From an uncultured Draconibacterium sp. (GTDB lineage: Bacteria; Bacteroidota; Bacteroidia; Bacteroidales; Prolixibacteraceae), in the NCBI RefSeq assembly GCF_963677565.1, contig NZ_OY781981.1, positions 3,278,001 through 3,342,000 on the forward strand: 64,000 nt of DNA, in the 5' to 3' direction. Position numbers and translations under genes: made by a program. Positions 18,787 through 27,745 of this stretch are shown one piece after another (the stretch's first letter is position 1; each line of letters starts with the position of its first letter). The notes under the pieces were generated by a model, which was not told the origin of the DNA, made no database searches, and was given only the letters and a program-made list of their open reading frames with translations.

Positions 18787-19584
18787 ATGATTTTCTACTC
18801 TTCTTTTGAAAATATATACCTGGTTTTACCCGTAATTGGCTTTGTGATAGGACTTTTTGGAACTATGCTTGGAGGTGGCGGCGGATTTTTCTTTCTGCCT
18901 GTGCTTACCTTAATTCTGGGAGTTCCTGCGCATACTGCGGTTGCTACTTCGCTGGCAGCTACCTTGCCTATTGGCTTGGTGGGCTCGTGGGGACATCATA
19001 AAAAAGGGAATATAAATTTAAAAACCGGATCATTATTTTGTATCGCCGGAATTGCCGGAGCCATTATTGGAGCCCGGCTGACCAACTTTATTTCAGGTTC
19101 GCAATTAAAGTTACTTTTTGGTATTTACTCCATACTAATTGCCATAAATATGTTGGTAAGCAGTGCTCGTAAAAAGCAGGAAGAAACAGATTCAACGAAC
19201 AAGAACGGGAAACAATCTTTACGCTTTGCGAAGGGATCGTTTTTTGGTTTAACGGCAGGAATAATTGCAGGTACATTTGGAACCAGCGGAACGGCTCCTG
19301 TTATTGCAGGACTGTTTTCGATGCGACTACCGGTAAAACTTGTTGTAGGAACTTCCTTATTGGTTGTTTTGGTGAATACAATTTTTGCCTTTGGGGCGCA
19401 TTTCCTGGTAGGAAGCATCGACCTGACACTTATTGCATTTCTCACAGTGGGATCGGTAGTTGGCGCATTCCTGGGACCACGCCTGTTTTCGAAAGTTAAA
19501 ATTGAACGATCGGAAAACAAGGTACAATATATTTATGCGGCAGTTGTTGCTGCAATTGGCGTTTTAATGATTGTGAACAGATAA
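18787..19584 (+). CDS. TSUP family (TauE/SafE-like) membrane transporter
   Basis: A 265-residue integral membrane protein with about eight hydrophobic segments and the duplicated glycine-rich signatures of the family: GTMLGGGGGFFFLPVL near the start and FGLTAGIIAGTFGTSGTAPV in the second half. TSUP proteins export sulfite, sulfoacetate and related organic anions. It is followed only 1 bp later by the CdsA-like gene, so co-transcription with the lipid module is likely, although the functional link is unclear. The starting ATG is the first in frame after the promoter element. Confidence 0.9.
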   Translation: MIFYSSFENIYLVLPVIGFVIGLFGTMLGGGGGFFFLPVLTLILGVPAHTAVATSLAATLPIGLVGSWGHHKKGNINLKTGSLFCIAGIAGAIIGARLTNFISGSQLKLLFGIYSILIAINMLVSSARKKQEETDSTNKNGKQSLRFAKGSFFGLTAGIIAGTFGTSGTAPVIAGLFSMRLPVKLVVGTSLLVVLVNTIFAFGAHFLVGSIDLTLIAFLTVGSVVGAFLGPRLFSKVKIERSENKVQYIYAAVVAAIGVLMIVNR

Positions 19585-19585
19585 A

Positions 19586-20311
19586 ATGATTATTACAATT
19601 TACATATTCATACTGTCGTACTTTTTGCTTGGTGCAATTGGTTTTTACCTGATAAACCGAAAAAAGGAAAAAGCAGTTGCCCGTAAAAGCTGGACAAAGT
19701 TTATTTCCTATTTCATTATTATTCATGTTTTGTTTTTTAGCATTGTTATAAAAGCAGAGGTGTTTAGGGTTTTGGTAGGCATAATATTGCTTTTTGGGGC
19801 TTACGAACTTTCAAACCTGTATAAAGGAAGTGGGTTTAAACAATCAGGTTTTGTTTTGGTTTCCGCTATTATTTATGCAATTTTGGGAATAGGACTTTGG
19901 CAATTCGGGAAGATGGATAAAAATGTGGTGCTTTATGCCTTTTTAATTCTTTCAATTTTTGATGCGTTTAGCCAAATATCAGGACAGTTGTGGGGGAAAA
20001 CGAAAATTGCACCAAAAATAAGTCCGAACAAAACTGTTGGAGGAACTGTTGGGGGAGGTTTGTTTGCAATGGCAAGTGGATTTTTGCTAAGTGGATTATA
20101 CGACAATAAATGGTATTTAATAGCAGGATTAACCTTGGGAATAATCGTGTTTGCATTTTTGGGAGATATTGCAGCATCGTTATATAAACGAAAGTTTGAG
20201 GTTAAAGATTACAGCAATTTAATACCTGGTCACGGAGGTTTTCTTGATCGGTTCGACAGTTTAATTGCCGGAGGAGCATGGGTTACATTCTTCTTTTTTC
20301 TGATTCAATAA
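19586..20311 (+). CDS. CdsA-like phosphatidate cytidylyltransferase
   Basis: A 241-residue polytopic membrane enzyme of the CTP transferase family. The C-terminal signature is intact: FEVKDYSNLIPGHGGFLDRFDSL, matching the KD-(x)-PGHGG-(x)-DRxDS pattern of CdsA. The segment SPNKTVGG provides the family's conserved Lys-Thr region. CdsA makes CDP-diacylglycerol from phosphatidate and CTP. The protein is slightly short at the N-terminus compared with typical CdsA (about 270), so it may be a paralogue specialised for this cluster, which also contains a CDP-alcohol phosphatidyltransferase. Confidence 0.85.
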   Translation: MIITIYIFILSYFLLGAIGFYLINRKKEKAVARKSWTKFISYFIIIHVLFFSIVIKAEVFRVLVGIILLFGAYELSNLYKGSGFKQSGFVLVSAIIYAILGIGLWQFGKMDKNVVLYAFLILSIFDAFSQISGQLWGKTKIAPKISPNKTVGGTVGGGLFAMASGFLLSGLYDNKWYLIAGLTLGIIVFAFLGDIAASLYKRKFEVKDYSNLIPGHGGFLDRFDSLIAGGAWVTFFFFLIQ

Positions 20312-20381
20312 TTTCAGGTCATTTGGAGAGATGATATCGGCACTTCAATCAATCAATAACGAATAGAAACGAATCAAACGA

Positions 20382-20389
20382 TAACTTTG
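20382..20389 (+). promoter_or_regulatory. TAnnTTTG -7 promoter element
   Basis: TAACTTTG, 62 bp before the proposed kinase start at 20451. It could give the three downstream lipid genes a promoter separate from that of the TSUP-cdsA pair. No clear -33 partner was seen. Confidence 0.4.
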
Positions 20390-20450
20390 TGCATAACACG
20401 AGAGAGATAATAGTGCGGGATGATGATTGCCCGCCGACAAATTTATTTTT

Positions 20451-21125
20451 ATGGGAAACACTATTACACTATCAGTAGTATATTTTATTGCTATTATTTT
20501 GTTACTGGCTTTTAACGAACTTAATTACAGAAGGCTGAAAGTAAAGGGAGAATTTACCAGAAAATTCGCTCATTTTACTGCTACCATAGCCGTGGTGCCT
20601 TTTCCGTATATTTTTTCAAGTCATTGGTATGTATTTGTGCTTGCACTAATATTTTTTGCCGCTTTATTTATTACTCAATACAGCAAACAGCTAAATTCCA
20701 TTCACGATATTCAGCGCAAATCAATAGGTAGTTATCTTTTACCGGCATCAATTTATCTTACTTTTTTAATGTCGAATTTATTGGATAACAAATTTATTTT
20801 CATTTTACCAATGCTAATCCTTGGGATAAGCGACCCGATGGCGGCCATCGTTGGAATAAGTTTTAAAACGAACAATCATAAAATAAAAGTACTGGGCATT
20901 AATACCGGAAAATCTATTTTCGGATCGGGCGCATTTTTACTGACCAGCTTTGTTATTAGTTTGATAGCCTTGTATTTTAATCGTGGTATTTTCGATTTAA
21001 AAACCTTTTATGTTGGTTTAGCAGTGGCAGTTGTCAGTACCATTGCCGAGTTATTTAGCTGGCGTGGTTCAGACAATTTAACAATACCACTGGGAGCAGC
21101 ATTTACACTTTTACTATTACTGTAA
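20451..21125 (+). CDS. CTP-dependent polyprenol/phytol kinase-like membrane protein
   Basis: A polytopic membrane protein of about 224 residues with six or seven hydrophobic segments. It has family motifs of SEC59/VTE5-type (dolichol/phytol kinase) and CTP transferases: GEFTRKFAHF near the N-terminus, GISDPMAAIVG, GKSIFGSGAF, and AELFSWRGSDNLTIPL near the end. ATG 20451 is chosen over an upstream in-frame TTG at 20427, because only from 20451 does the first membrane helix follow directly. It probably phosphorylates an isoprenoid or lipid alcohol using CTP. The substrate cannot be told from sequence. Confidence 0.82.
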   Translation: MGNTITLSVVYFIAIILLLAFNELNYRRLKVKGEFTRKFAHFTATIAVVPFPYIFSSHWYVFVLALIFFAALFITQYSKQLNSIHDIQRKSIGSYLLPASIYLTFLMSNLLDNKFIFILPMLILGISDPMAAIVGISFKTNNHKIKVLGINTGKSIFGSGAFLLTSFVISLIALYFNRGIFDLKTFYVGLAVAVVSTIAELFSWRGSDNLTIPLGAAFTLLLLL

Positions 21126-21259
21126 ATATGTAAAATATAGTCTGAGACTGGTATTTCTGACAAAAAAGAAGTAATTTGTATATAGCAAAGCATAGAGAGA
21201 GGAAAACTGAAATAGCTAAAGAGGGGCATTTTTGATGTCCGCGAATCAAAATTTACGTC

Positions 21260-22369
21260 ATGAAGAAAATTGTTATAAACGGAGCTAACGGTTATGTGGC
21301 TTCTAATTTCATTAACGAATTATTGTTGGAGAAGTACAAGGTAGTTGCACTCGCGCGCAGTAATAAAAAATACACTGCCGAAGAGCGGGTGAGGGCTGCC
21401 TTAGTAGAAATGAATGATGGGAAGGAAGTGGATTTTACCAACCTGGAAGTACACGACTATTCGTTATTTGAAGAAAACTTTGCACTACCTGAAAGTGAGC
21501 TTTCAGAAATATTCGGAGGAAATATAGATTATTTTCATTTTGCAGCAAGTTTAAAATTCGACATAAAATCAAAAGAAGAAATATTTGGAACCAATTTGCA
21601 GGGAGTTACCAATTCGATAAATACATTCCAAAAATATTCGGCCAGTGAATCGCGATTCTTTTTTGTGAGTACAGCCTATTCTTGTGGTAAAGTTGAAGGA
21701 ACATTCAAAGAGAAATTCTACGAAAATGCTGAGATTGATGCATTCAGGAATTACTACGAGCAATCGAAGCGGTACGCTGAAAATGTAATTAAAGATTACA
21801 TGGATAATAGAGGGCTGAATGCCTGTATTCTTCGCCTTTCGCAGGTTGTTGGAAACAACAAAACAGGCGTTACCAAAACTGATTACGGAATTTTTGATTT
21901 TTCGAAACGTGTACAAAACCTGGCAAAAAAATACCCGGATAGTGTAATTCGTTTGAAAGTTGATCCTGAGTCTACACAAAACCTGATTCCTGTTGATACT
22001 GTGGTTACCTACCTGATGAGTGCAGTAAGAGCAAAACAGGTACCTGTTATTCTAAATATGATTGCCAAAAATTCGATAAAAAATACCGATATCCTCGGCA
22101 GTATAAGTAAATTATTACCCATTTCGCTGGTTCCCGATATGACTCTTGAGAAAGAGCAGATGAATTCGCTGGAGCGGATAATGGCAATTGGGATGTCGTT
22201 TACAGGCGCATACATCAATACAAATATTTCTTTCGATACAACTAATCTCGATTCAATAGTTAAGGAGGAAATAAGTGAGGTTTCTGCCGAGTCGGTGAAC
22301 CGGATGCTTGCTTACTTTTTAAATGGCGACTCAACACATCAAGTGAACGGAATAAAAGCTGCCGTTTAA
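21260..22369 (+). CDS. SDR family NAD(P)-dependent reductase/epimerase
   Basis: A 369-residue extended short-chain dehydrogenase. The N-terminus is a Rossmann strand with VINGANGYVASNF (nucleotide-binding glycines), and the active-site Tyr-Lys pair lies in NYYEQSKRYAE. The overall shape (extended N-terminal domain, then SLVPDMTLEKEQ) resembles thioester reductase or fatty acyl-CoA reductase-like NAD_binding_4 proteins more than sugar epimerases. In this cluster it may make or modify a lipid alcohol head or tail. It lies 134 bp after the kinase-like gene and 72 bp before the CDP-alcohol transferase. Confidence 0.82.
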   Translation: MKKIVINGANGYVASNFINELLLEKYKVVALARSNKKYTAEERVRAALVEMNDGKEVDFTNLEVHDYSLFEENFALPESELSEIFGGNIDYFHFAASLKFDIKSKEEIFGTNLQGVTNSINTFQKYSASESRFFFVSTAYSCGKVEGTFKEKFYENAEIDAFRNYYEQSKRYAENVIKDYMDNRGLNACILRLSQVVGNNKTGVTKTDYGIFDFSKRVQNLAKKYPDSVIRLKVDPESTQNLIPVDTVVTYLMSAVRAKQVPVILNMIAKNSIKNTDILGSISKLLPISLVPDMTLEKEQMNSLERIMAIGMSFTGAYINTNISFDTTNLDSIVKEEISEVSAESVNRMLAYFLNGDSTHQVNGIKAAV

Positions 22370-22441
22370 TATCTTGCCATTTTACCAATAAAATTTTAGG
22401 TTTATACTCAATTAAGTTGAAGTTTTACGTTTAAAACAATT

Positions 22442-23038
22442 ATGAAAAAAATATATGTACGAGGCGAGAATATTGTTAATCTGCCCAATGCCATAAGTTT
22501 ATATCGTTTATTAGCTTTTCCTGTAATATTTTACGCAGCACTTGTAGGTAACGAATCACTGTTTGTATGGTTGCTTTGTATTAGTTTGGTAAGCGATGTT
22601 GCCGATGGTAACCTGGCACGTTACCTAAAACAACAAACACATTTTGGAGCAGCGTTAGATAACCTGGCCGACATTTGTACTTATGCGATGGCAATTCTTG
22701 GATTGTTTATATTTAAATGGGCAGATATTGAGCCACACAGTTGGTTCCTGTTTTTGTTTTTGGGCTTATTTGTGGTAAGCTACATCGTATCGTTTGCCCG
22801 TTTTGGTAAAATTCCGGGACTACACTTGTATTCAGCCGTTTCGGCCGGATATGTGCAAAGTGTATTCTTTTTTGTATTGTTTGTTTTCGGATTTTATGCC
22901 TGGTTCTTTTACCTCGCAGTAGGTTGGGGGATTGTGGCGTATGCCGAAAAAATATTGGTACTCTTTAAACTCGACGATATAAAGATCGGGGTGAAGGGGC
23001 TTTACTGGTTAATAAAAGCACAAAAGAACGCAAAATAA
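22442..23038 (+). CDS. CDP-alcohol phosphatidyltransferase family protein
   Basis: A 198-residue membrane enzyme with the complete CDP-OH-P signature: Asp52-x2-Asp55-Gly-x2-Ala-Arg60-x8-Gly69-x3-Asp73-x3-Asp77. It has about five or six hydrophobic helices. These enzymes transfer a phosphatidyl or other phosphoalcohol group from a CDP-activated donor to an alcohol (glycerophosphate, inositol, serine and others). The acceptor cannot be read from the sequence. It is the last gene of the lipid module and is followed by a strong terminator. Confidence 0.9.
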   Translation: MKKIYVRGENIVNLPNAISLYRLLAFPVIFYAALVGNESLFVWLLCISLVSDVADGNLARYLKQQTHFGAALDNLADICTYAMAILGLFIFKWADIEPHSWFLFLFLGLFVVSYIVSFARFGKIPGLHLYSAVSAGYVQSVFFFVLFVFGFYAWFFYLAVGWGIVAYAEKILVLFKLDDIKIGVKGLYWLIKAQKNAK

Positions 23039-23044
23039 AAGCAA

Positions 23045-23071
23045 GCCACATTCTTCGGATGTGGCTTTTTT
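23045..23071 (+). terminator. Terminator of the lipid module
   Basis: GCCACAT (23045-23051) and ATGTGGC (23059-23065) form a 7-bp stem with a 7-base loop, followed by six T. Confidence 0.9.
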
Positions 23072-23085
23072 GTTCAATGCCGGAT

Positions 23086-23117
23086 TTGATTTTAACGCTT
23101 GTAAAGTTGTATCTTTG
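23086..23117 (+). promoter_or_regulatory. Bacteroidota-type promoter
   Basis: TTTG at 23086-23089, a 20-base spacer and TATCTTTG at 23110-23117. Spacing and both boxes match the phylum consensus. It lies 26 bp before the Omp85-like start. Confidence 0.7.
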
Positions 23118-23143
23118 GTGAAATCAAGAAATACACCGGCCTT

Positions 23144-24295
23144 TTGAAATCAGCACCGATAATACTGCTATTTCTCCTGCTTCTAAGCTTTGTTACAACC
23201 AATACCCAGGATAAACTGAGGGATTCATGGAACGAGCGAAACGCCCGAAAAGAAGCAACAATTGAGGCGGGTAAACCATGGCTTTCACCCATGTTTGCTC
23301 CTGCGTATACTGCTGATGCCGGTTTATTAATATCGGGCGGAATGCTTTACTCTTTTCGTGTAAATCACAACGATTCAATTTCCCAGCGCTCATCATTACC
23401 GGCCACAATTTTTTACAGTACAAAAGGTAATTTTGGAATCCAGGCACATTTAAAAACCTTTTGGATGGAGGATAAGTTTCGTTTTGATGCCAGCCTGATA
23501 ATACGTGACAAAGACAACAATTATTACGGAAAAGGATTTGAACAGATCGATGGAACACGCAGATCGGATACTACGACGTTGTATCATGAAACGAATTCAA
23601 GTTTTGGTATCGACTTTATTTATAAGATTCGACCCTCGGTATTTGTAGGAGCAAGTTTACGGCCGGCCTACATTGTCACCAAAGATTTTGCCCCTCCGGT
23701 TGAGGAAGATCCATATCGTGCCCGATTTGCCGATTCGTATTTTCTGAACGGGATTGGTGCACAGTTTTCTTACGATACACGCGATATGGTTGTGAATGCC
23801 TGGAAAGGGGTTTATTTACATTTGTCCTCTATGTTTTATGATAATTTGTGGGGAAGTAAATACGACTATCAGGAATATACTTTAGATGCCCGTTATTATA
23901 AAACCTTAACCCGACCGGGCAATGTTGTTGCTTTCCGGTTTTTTACCCGCTCTGCCTACGGAGAAGTTCCGTTTACCGAATTGTCTGATTTCTCAGGAGG
24001 TAAAAACCTGCGTGGTTACCTGCTGGGGCATTACCGCGATAATACTGCTGCTTTCTTACTTGGCGAGTGGCGTTATACCTTTAAAAAGGCGGATGGCCGT
24101 TTGAGTAAAAGCGGAATGGTTTTGTGGTTGGGAGCCGGAAGTATTGCCCCCGATGTGGTGAGTATGTCAAAATGGGTACCCAATGGCGGGGTAGGTTACC
24201 GCTTTGAATTGCAGCCGCGAATGAATGTTTGTGTTGATTTTGGTATGGGCCGCGATTCGAAAGGGGTTTATTTTAATTTTGTGGAGGCGTTTTAA
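23144..24295 (+). CDS. Omp85/BamA-type outer-membrane barrel protein without POTRA domains
   Basis: A 383-residue protein from a TTG start, with a signal peptide (SAPIILLFLLLLSFVTTNT) and then only a 16-strand-type surface antigen (D15) barrel. The conserved lid-loop motif is present in FSGGKNLRGYLLGHYRD (the (V/I)RG(Y/F) signature). It ends on an aromatic residue, FVEAF, as a BamA-recognised beta signal. POTRA domains are absent, so this is a short Omp85-like protein of unknown role (possibly patatin-linked or a lipid/protein transporter in related genomes). TTG is chosen because no other start precedes the signal peptide. The 357-residue protein at 40040-41113 has similar architecture. Confidence 0.8.
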   Translation: MKSAPIILLFLLLLSFVTTNTQDKLRDSWNERNARKEATIEAGKPWLSPMFAPAYTADAGLLISGGMLYSFRVNHNDSISQRSSLPATIFYSTKGNFGIQAHLKTFWMEDKFRFDASLIIRDKDNNYYGKGFEQIDGTRRSDTTTLYHETNSSFGIDFIYKIRPSVFVGASLRPAYIVTKDFAPPVEEDPYRARFADSYFLNGIGAQFSYDTRDMVVNAWKGVYLHLSSMFYDNLWGSKYDYQEYTLDARYYKTLTRPGNVVAFRFFTRSAYGEVPFTELSDFSGGKNLRGYLLGHYRDNTAAFLLGEWRYTFKKADGRLSKSGMVLWLGAGSIAPDVVSMSKWVPNGGVGYRFELQPRMNVCVDFGMGRDSKGVYFNFVEAF

Positions 24296-24385
24296 TCATA
24301 ATTTGTTTGTTCTCCTTGCAAGTAGCACCCCTAAATGCTTATCTTTAAACATCAATAATTCGCACATCAAAGCACAACTTGTTCG

Positions 24386-26338
24386 ATGCAGAAACACTTA
24401 AGACACATTCTATTTTTTTTGGGTTTGGTCAGTTTTACTTTATTGGGTAAAGCACAGAACAACGACACCATTTCCATACGTTTCGATCAGTTGCTGATGC
24501 TGAAAGACACCATTTATTACGGTGTTGATGATTCAGTTATAATTCTTGAACCGGGAACAGAATACGATATCATCAAAAACTTCCTGGTGCGTAAACCAAA
24601 GTACTACGAAAAGCGCCCCGAAAAAGTAGAGTCGGTAAAACGCCTAAACAGTCGATATGGCGATATGCTGATGGGATCGATTAGGAGTAAAAAAGAGCAG
24701 CTACCCGAAGATTTTAACCCTTCCGATCAGTATTTTACATTCTACAACGACCGGGTAATAAAAAGTATATTCATTGATGGTGTTCCGGTTTTGGACGGTA
24801 ACTTATTCGACACAACAAATGTTGAATCGAGTGGATTTGGGCGCTTCCTGAATAAAACCTACAGCCCAACGCGCGAGCGTGTTATTCGTAAGAATTTGCA
24901 TTTTAAAGAAAATGACCGCGTAAATGCCCGTATCTTTTCGGATAACGAGCGGCTTTTTCGCGACCTTTCGTACATTGAAGATGCCGTTATAAAAATAATG
25001 CCTGTTGAGGGCTCCGACGATTCGGTAAATGTGCTTGTAACCGTGAAAGACCGGTATCCGATTGGGATAGGAGGCGATGTAAACGATTATAATGCTTTTG
25101 AGGTTGAACCGTATACCCGAAATTTTGCAGGTAAGGGCCACAGTATCGGCATTATTGGAGAATACGATGGCGATACCGACGACAAGTTTGGTTATGGAGC
25201 TTACTATACGGTAAATAATCTGTGGGGAACTTTTATAGACAACGAAATTCGGTACCAAAACGGTTTGGATCGTAAGAACTTAAGCATTCAATTCGAGAAA
25301 CCTTTTCTTACCACACATACGCGGCAAGGTGGCGAAATTGTGTACGAGAAATTACGCGAGAAAGTGGCCGAACATCCTTATACACCCGATTCGCTGGGGG
25401 CCGATAACAGTAAATACGAGCTGCGCCTTTTTGATTTGTGGTTAGGGCAATCGTTCTTTTTTTACGACGATTTAACCAAACCATTTTTAAACCTGGCATT
25501 GCGCTATCATTCGGTAAATTACACCGACCGACCACTTGTTGATGAGCATACAAATTACCAGTTTCATAACAGGCATGTTTATCTTGCCGGCCTATCGTGG
25601 CAAAAGGTTTCGTACATAAAAACAAGCAGGTTGCTGCAGTACGGTACCATTGAAGATGTGCCAATAGGGTATAACATTAACCTTACCGGTGGCTGGGAAA
25701 AAACAAGCTATTACGAGCGGCCCTACCTGGGATTGCGGGTGAATTATTCGCTGTTTTTTAATAATGCAGGTATTTTTTCGGCGTTTACCGAGGCCGGAGG
25801 TTATTTTAATAACTCGAATATTGAAGACAGGTTAGTAGCTCTCCGGCTTAATTATTTAAGCCCACTTATGAAGCTGCGCAATTTCGAGATCAGAAATATT
25901 ATGGAATTTAAATACGATGCGGTGCGTAATCCCCGGTATTTTATTCCTTACTATACCAGCCGGAATTTTGTAAAGGATTATCTACTCGGTTATCATCATG
26001 TATCAAATTTATCGTATGAATACCGGCCGGTGTTTTATTCCAATTACCAAATTTGGGGATTTCGGTTTTCGTTTAACCCATACATAAACATTGGGTGGTT
26101 AAGAAAGCAAAACGCAGACGAAAAACTAATCGACAGGTACTCCGAAATTGGAATTTGGGCCAGTACCAAAAACGAAAGTCTTATTTTTCCGGCCATGCAC
26201 CTGCAACTGGGGTATTTGCCCAATAAACTGGAGCAGGAGCCACGTTTTGTTTTTACCGTAGTGTTTAAAGATATTAAAGTGTTTAAGGACTTTACATCGC
26301 TAAAACCGGAGGTGGTTAAGCCGAAACGATTGTTTTAA
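24386..26338 (+). CDS. Outer-membrane protein with POTRA-like region and beta barrel
   Basis: A 650-residue protein with a signal peptide (about 1-23). Residues about 130-225 resemble a POTRA-like module (FKENDRVNARIFSDNERLFRDL, then VNVLVTVKDRYPI), followed by a long Tyr/Asn-rich barrel with alternating strands. The pattern is that of TamA/BamA-related assembly or transport proteins, but the standard VRGF lid motif is not evident. It could be a two-partner or lipid-transport barrel. It lies 90 bp downstream of the shorter Omp85-like gene and may be co-expressed with it; a TATCTTTA element at 24340 could give it its own promoter. Confidence 0.75.
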   Translation: MQKHLRHILFFLGLVSFTLLGKAQNNDTISIRFDQLLMLKDTIYYGVDDSVIILEPGTEYDIIKNFLVRKPKYYEKRPEKVESVKRLNSRYGDMLMGSIRSKKEQLPEDFNPSDQYFTFYNDRVIKSIFIDGVPVLDGNLFDTTNVESSGFGRFLNKTYSPTRERVIRKNLHFKENDRVNARIFSDNERLFRDLSYIEDAVIKIMPVEGSDDSVNVLVTVKDRYPIGIGGDVNDYNAFEVEPYTRNFAGKGHSIGIIGEYDGDTDDKFGYGAYYTVNNLWGTFIDNEIRYQNGLDRKNLSIQFEKPFLTTHTRQGGEIVYEKLREKVAEHPYTPDSLGADNSKYELRLFDLWLGQSFFFYDDLTKPFLNLALRYHSVNYTDRPLVDEHTNYQFHNRHVYLAGLSWQKVSYIKTSRLLQYGTIEDVPIGYNINLTGGWEKTSYYERPYLGLRVNYSLFFNNAGIFSAFTEAGGYFNNSNIEDRLVALRLNYLSPLMKLRNFEIRNIMEFKYDAVRNPRYFIPYYTSRNFVKDYLLGYHHVSNLSYEYRPVFYSNYQIWGFRFSFNPYINIGWLRKQNADEKLIDRYSEIGIWASTKNESLIFPAMHLQLGYLPNKLEQEPRFVFTVVFKDIKVFKDFTSLKPEVVKPKRLF

Positions 26339-26404
26339 GTCCTTGTTAATATAGGTGCCCACTTGTGGGATTTGGTTTATTTTTTCATCCTGATTGGTTG
26401 AGGT

Positions 26405-26470
26405 ACGAATTACAGATTCGTGTTAGCGGGGAACCACCGAACCCCGCCCTGCAATATGTACGTTGTTATG
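26405..26470. repeat. attC-like or REP-like repeat, copy A
   Basis: It contains a hairpin ACGAAT/ATTCGT (26405-26421), a second hairpin GCGGGG/CCCCGC (26426-26447) and a 37-bp stretch (26434-26470) that matches 31 of 37 bases of copy B at 27155-27191. It lies directly 3' of the minus-strand gene at 26481. See findings. Confidence 0.65.
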
Positions 26471-26480
26471 TACTGAATTT

Positions 26481-27020
26481 TTATTCTATTTTCCAGTCAA
26501 ATCGACTTATTATTACCCATTTCCCGAATATTTTTTTAATCAATATTGATTCTTCAATCAAAACCTGGCCATTTGCTGTATGACGAAAAATCGCATTTTC
26601 TTTTTTGTCGTCGAATACGATTTTACTAATGGCATAAACTACAGGTCTTTTTTGTTTTTGCAATGCATCGATCTGATTACTCTTTATGCACTTAATATAT
26701 GGTTTATCTCCTACGAACGTGTAATTTTTAAAATAACTATTATTTAGCTTAAATTCACTCCATTGCAAGGTTGAGTCATCAGAGTTTTTGTTTTTTCTCC
26801 ATTCCAAAATAATGTTGTCAGGTATTTTCAGTCCTGTCTTGTCTTCAATTGTTTTTGAGTCGTAATCAAATGTTGGTTTTCTAATTTCACTAACAATAAA
26901 AATTGTGTCTTTACGACCAAATAAATCAAAAAACATATCATTGATTATTCGTTCGTTGCTCTGAGCATTTAAATTGCTCGCTGAGAGTATAATTAATATA
27001 AAGACTGCAACTCTTCTCAT
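26481..27020 (-). CDS. Hypothetical secreted protein
   Basis: A 179-residue protein with a signal peptide (FILIILSASNLNAQ). The mature part has alternating polar strands and several basic/acidic stretches (EWRKNKNSDDS) and no recognised domain or catalytic motif. Composition is AT-rich, and it stands alone between two copies of a hairpin-rich repeat (A and B), like a captured cassette. Function unknown. Confidence 0.65.
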   Translation of the reverse strand: MRRVAVFILIILSASNLNAQSNERIINDMFFDLFGRKDTIFIVSEIRKPTFDYDSKTIEDKTGLKIPDNIILEWRKNKNSDDSTLQWSEFKLNNSYFKNYTFVGDKPYIKCIKSNQIDALQKQKRPVVYAISKIVFDDKKENAIFRHTANGQVLIEESILIKKIFGKWVIISRFDWKIE

Positions 27021-27040
27021 TTTTGACTTTTTAATTTGTA

Positions 27041-27191
27041 ACTAACGGTCACTTGTAGGTGGTCGGGCGGGATTTCGAAGAGTGTTCCTGTCCGCCAGCT
27101 GGCGGACACGGAACTGCGAAACGAGCCCCGAAGCTTCGGGGCGCAGTTGGCGTACCACCAAACCCAGCCCTGCAATATGTACTGTGTTAGC
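27041..27191. repeat. attC-like or REP-like repeat, copy B
   Basis: About 150 bp of nested palindromes between two minus-strand genes: a 20-bp perfect palindrome at 27089-27108 extended by GTTCC/GGAAC, an 18-bp palindrome at 27125-27142, and CTAAC/GTTAG ends at about 27044 and 27186. The right-hand 37 bp repeat copy A. The structure recalls integron attC sites but could also be REP-type DNA. Confidence 0.65.
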
Positions 27192-27199
27192 AACTGTTT

Positions 27200-27736
27200 T
27201 TAATCTATTTTTAGATTGGGAAATTGTTCATTCATTTTTTTTATATCTCTTTCCTTTTCATTATTTAATTTGATTAATGATTGATTATAGTCAACATAGA
27301 TTTCACCTAAATACTTAACCTTCCCTTTTTCTATATTGAATTTTATATCCATAGGGATATTCTTAGTGGATGACACATAAATACCTTGGTCAAATATTTT
27401 GAAATTTGAAAAAGCGTATTGTCCTTCAGGTTCTTGGATAGAAAAATAATATACTGCTTTATCACCATCAAAAAAGTCAGGTTTAAATTTCATTTTCACT
27501 GTTGATTCGGGAACTATTCTAACCATGTTATTCTCATTTATTTTCGTAATTCCGTTTCCGGTATAGTAAAAAGAATAACCATGGAAAATTGGTTTTTCAT
27601 TTTTAAATGCAATTGCTCCTATAATTACTCCTTCACTATCGTTAGGGTTAAATGATTGTGGAATTTTCAAAGAAGGTAATGTAGCACAAGAATTTATTAG
27701 CAATCCAAGTAAAATTATTAAATAATGTTTTCTCAT
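27200..27736 (-). CDS. Hypothetical lipoprotein
   Basis: A 178-residue protein with a lipoprotein signal (IILLGLLINSC, cysteine at about 17). The mature part contains IIGAIAFKNEKPIFHGY and beta-rich stretches resembling small surface or periplasmic lipoproteins, but no family was recognised. It is 9 bp downstream of the coiled-coil-like gene at 27746, so the two form one transcription unit. Repeat B follows its stop. Confidence 0.65.
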   Translation of the reverse strand: MRKHYLIILLGLLINSCATLPSLKIPQSFNPNDSEGVIIGAIAFKNEKPIFHGYSFYYTGNGITKINENNMVRIVPESTVKMKFKPDFFDGDKAVYYFSIQEPEGQYAFSNFKIFDQGIYVSSTKNIPMDIKFNIEKGKVKYLGEIYVDYNQSLIKLNNEKERDIKKMNEQFPNLKID

Positions 27737-27745
27737 GGTTTTTGA

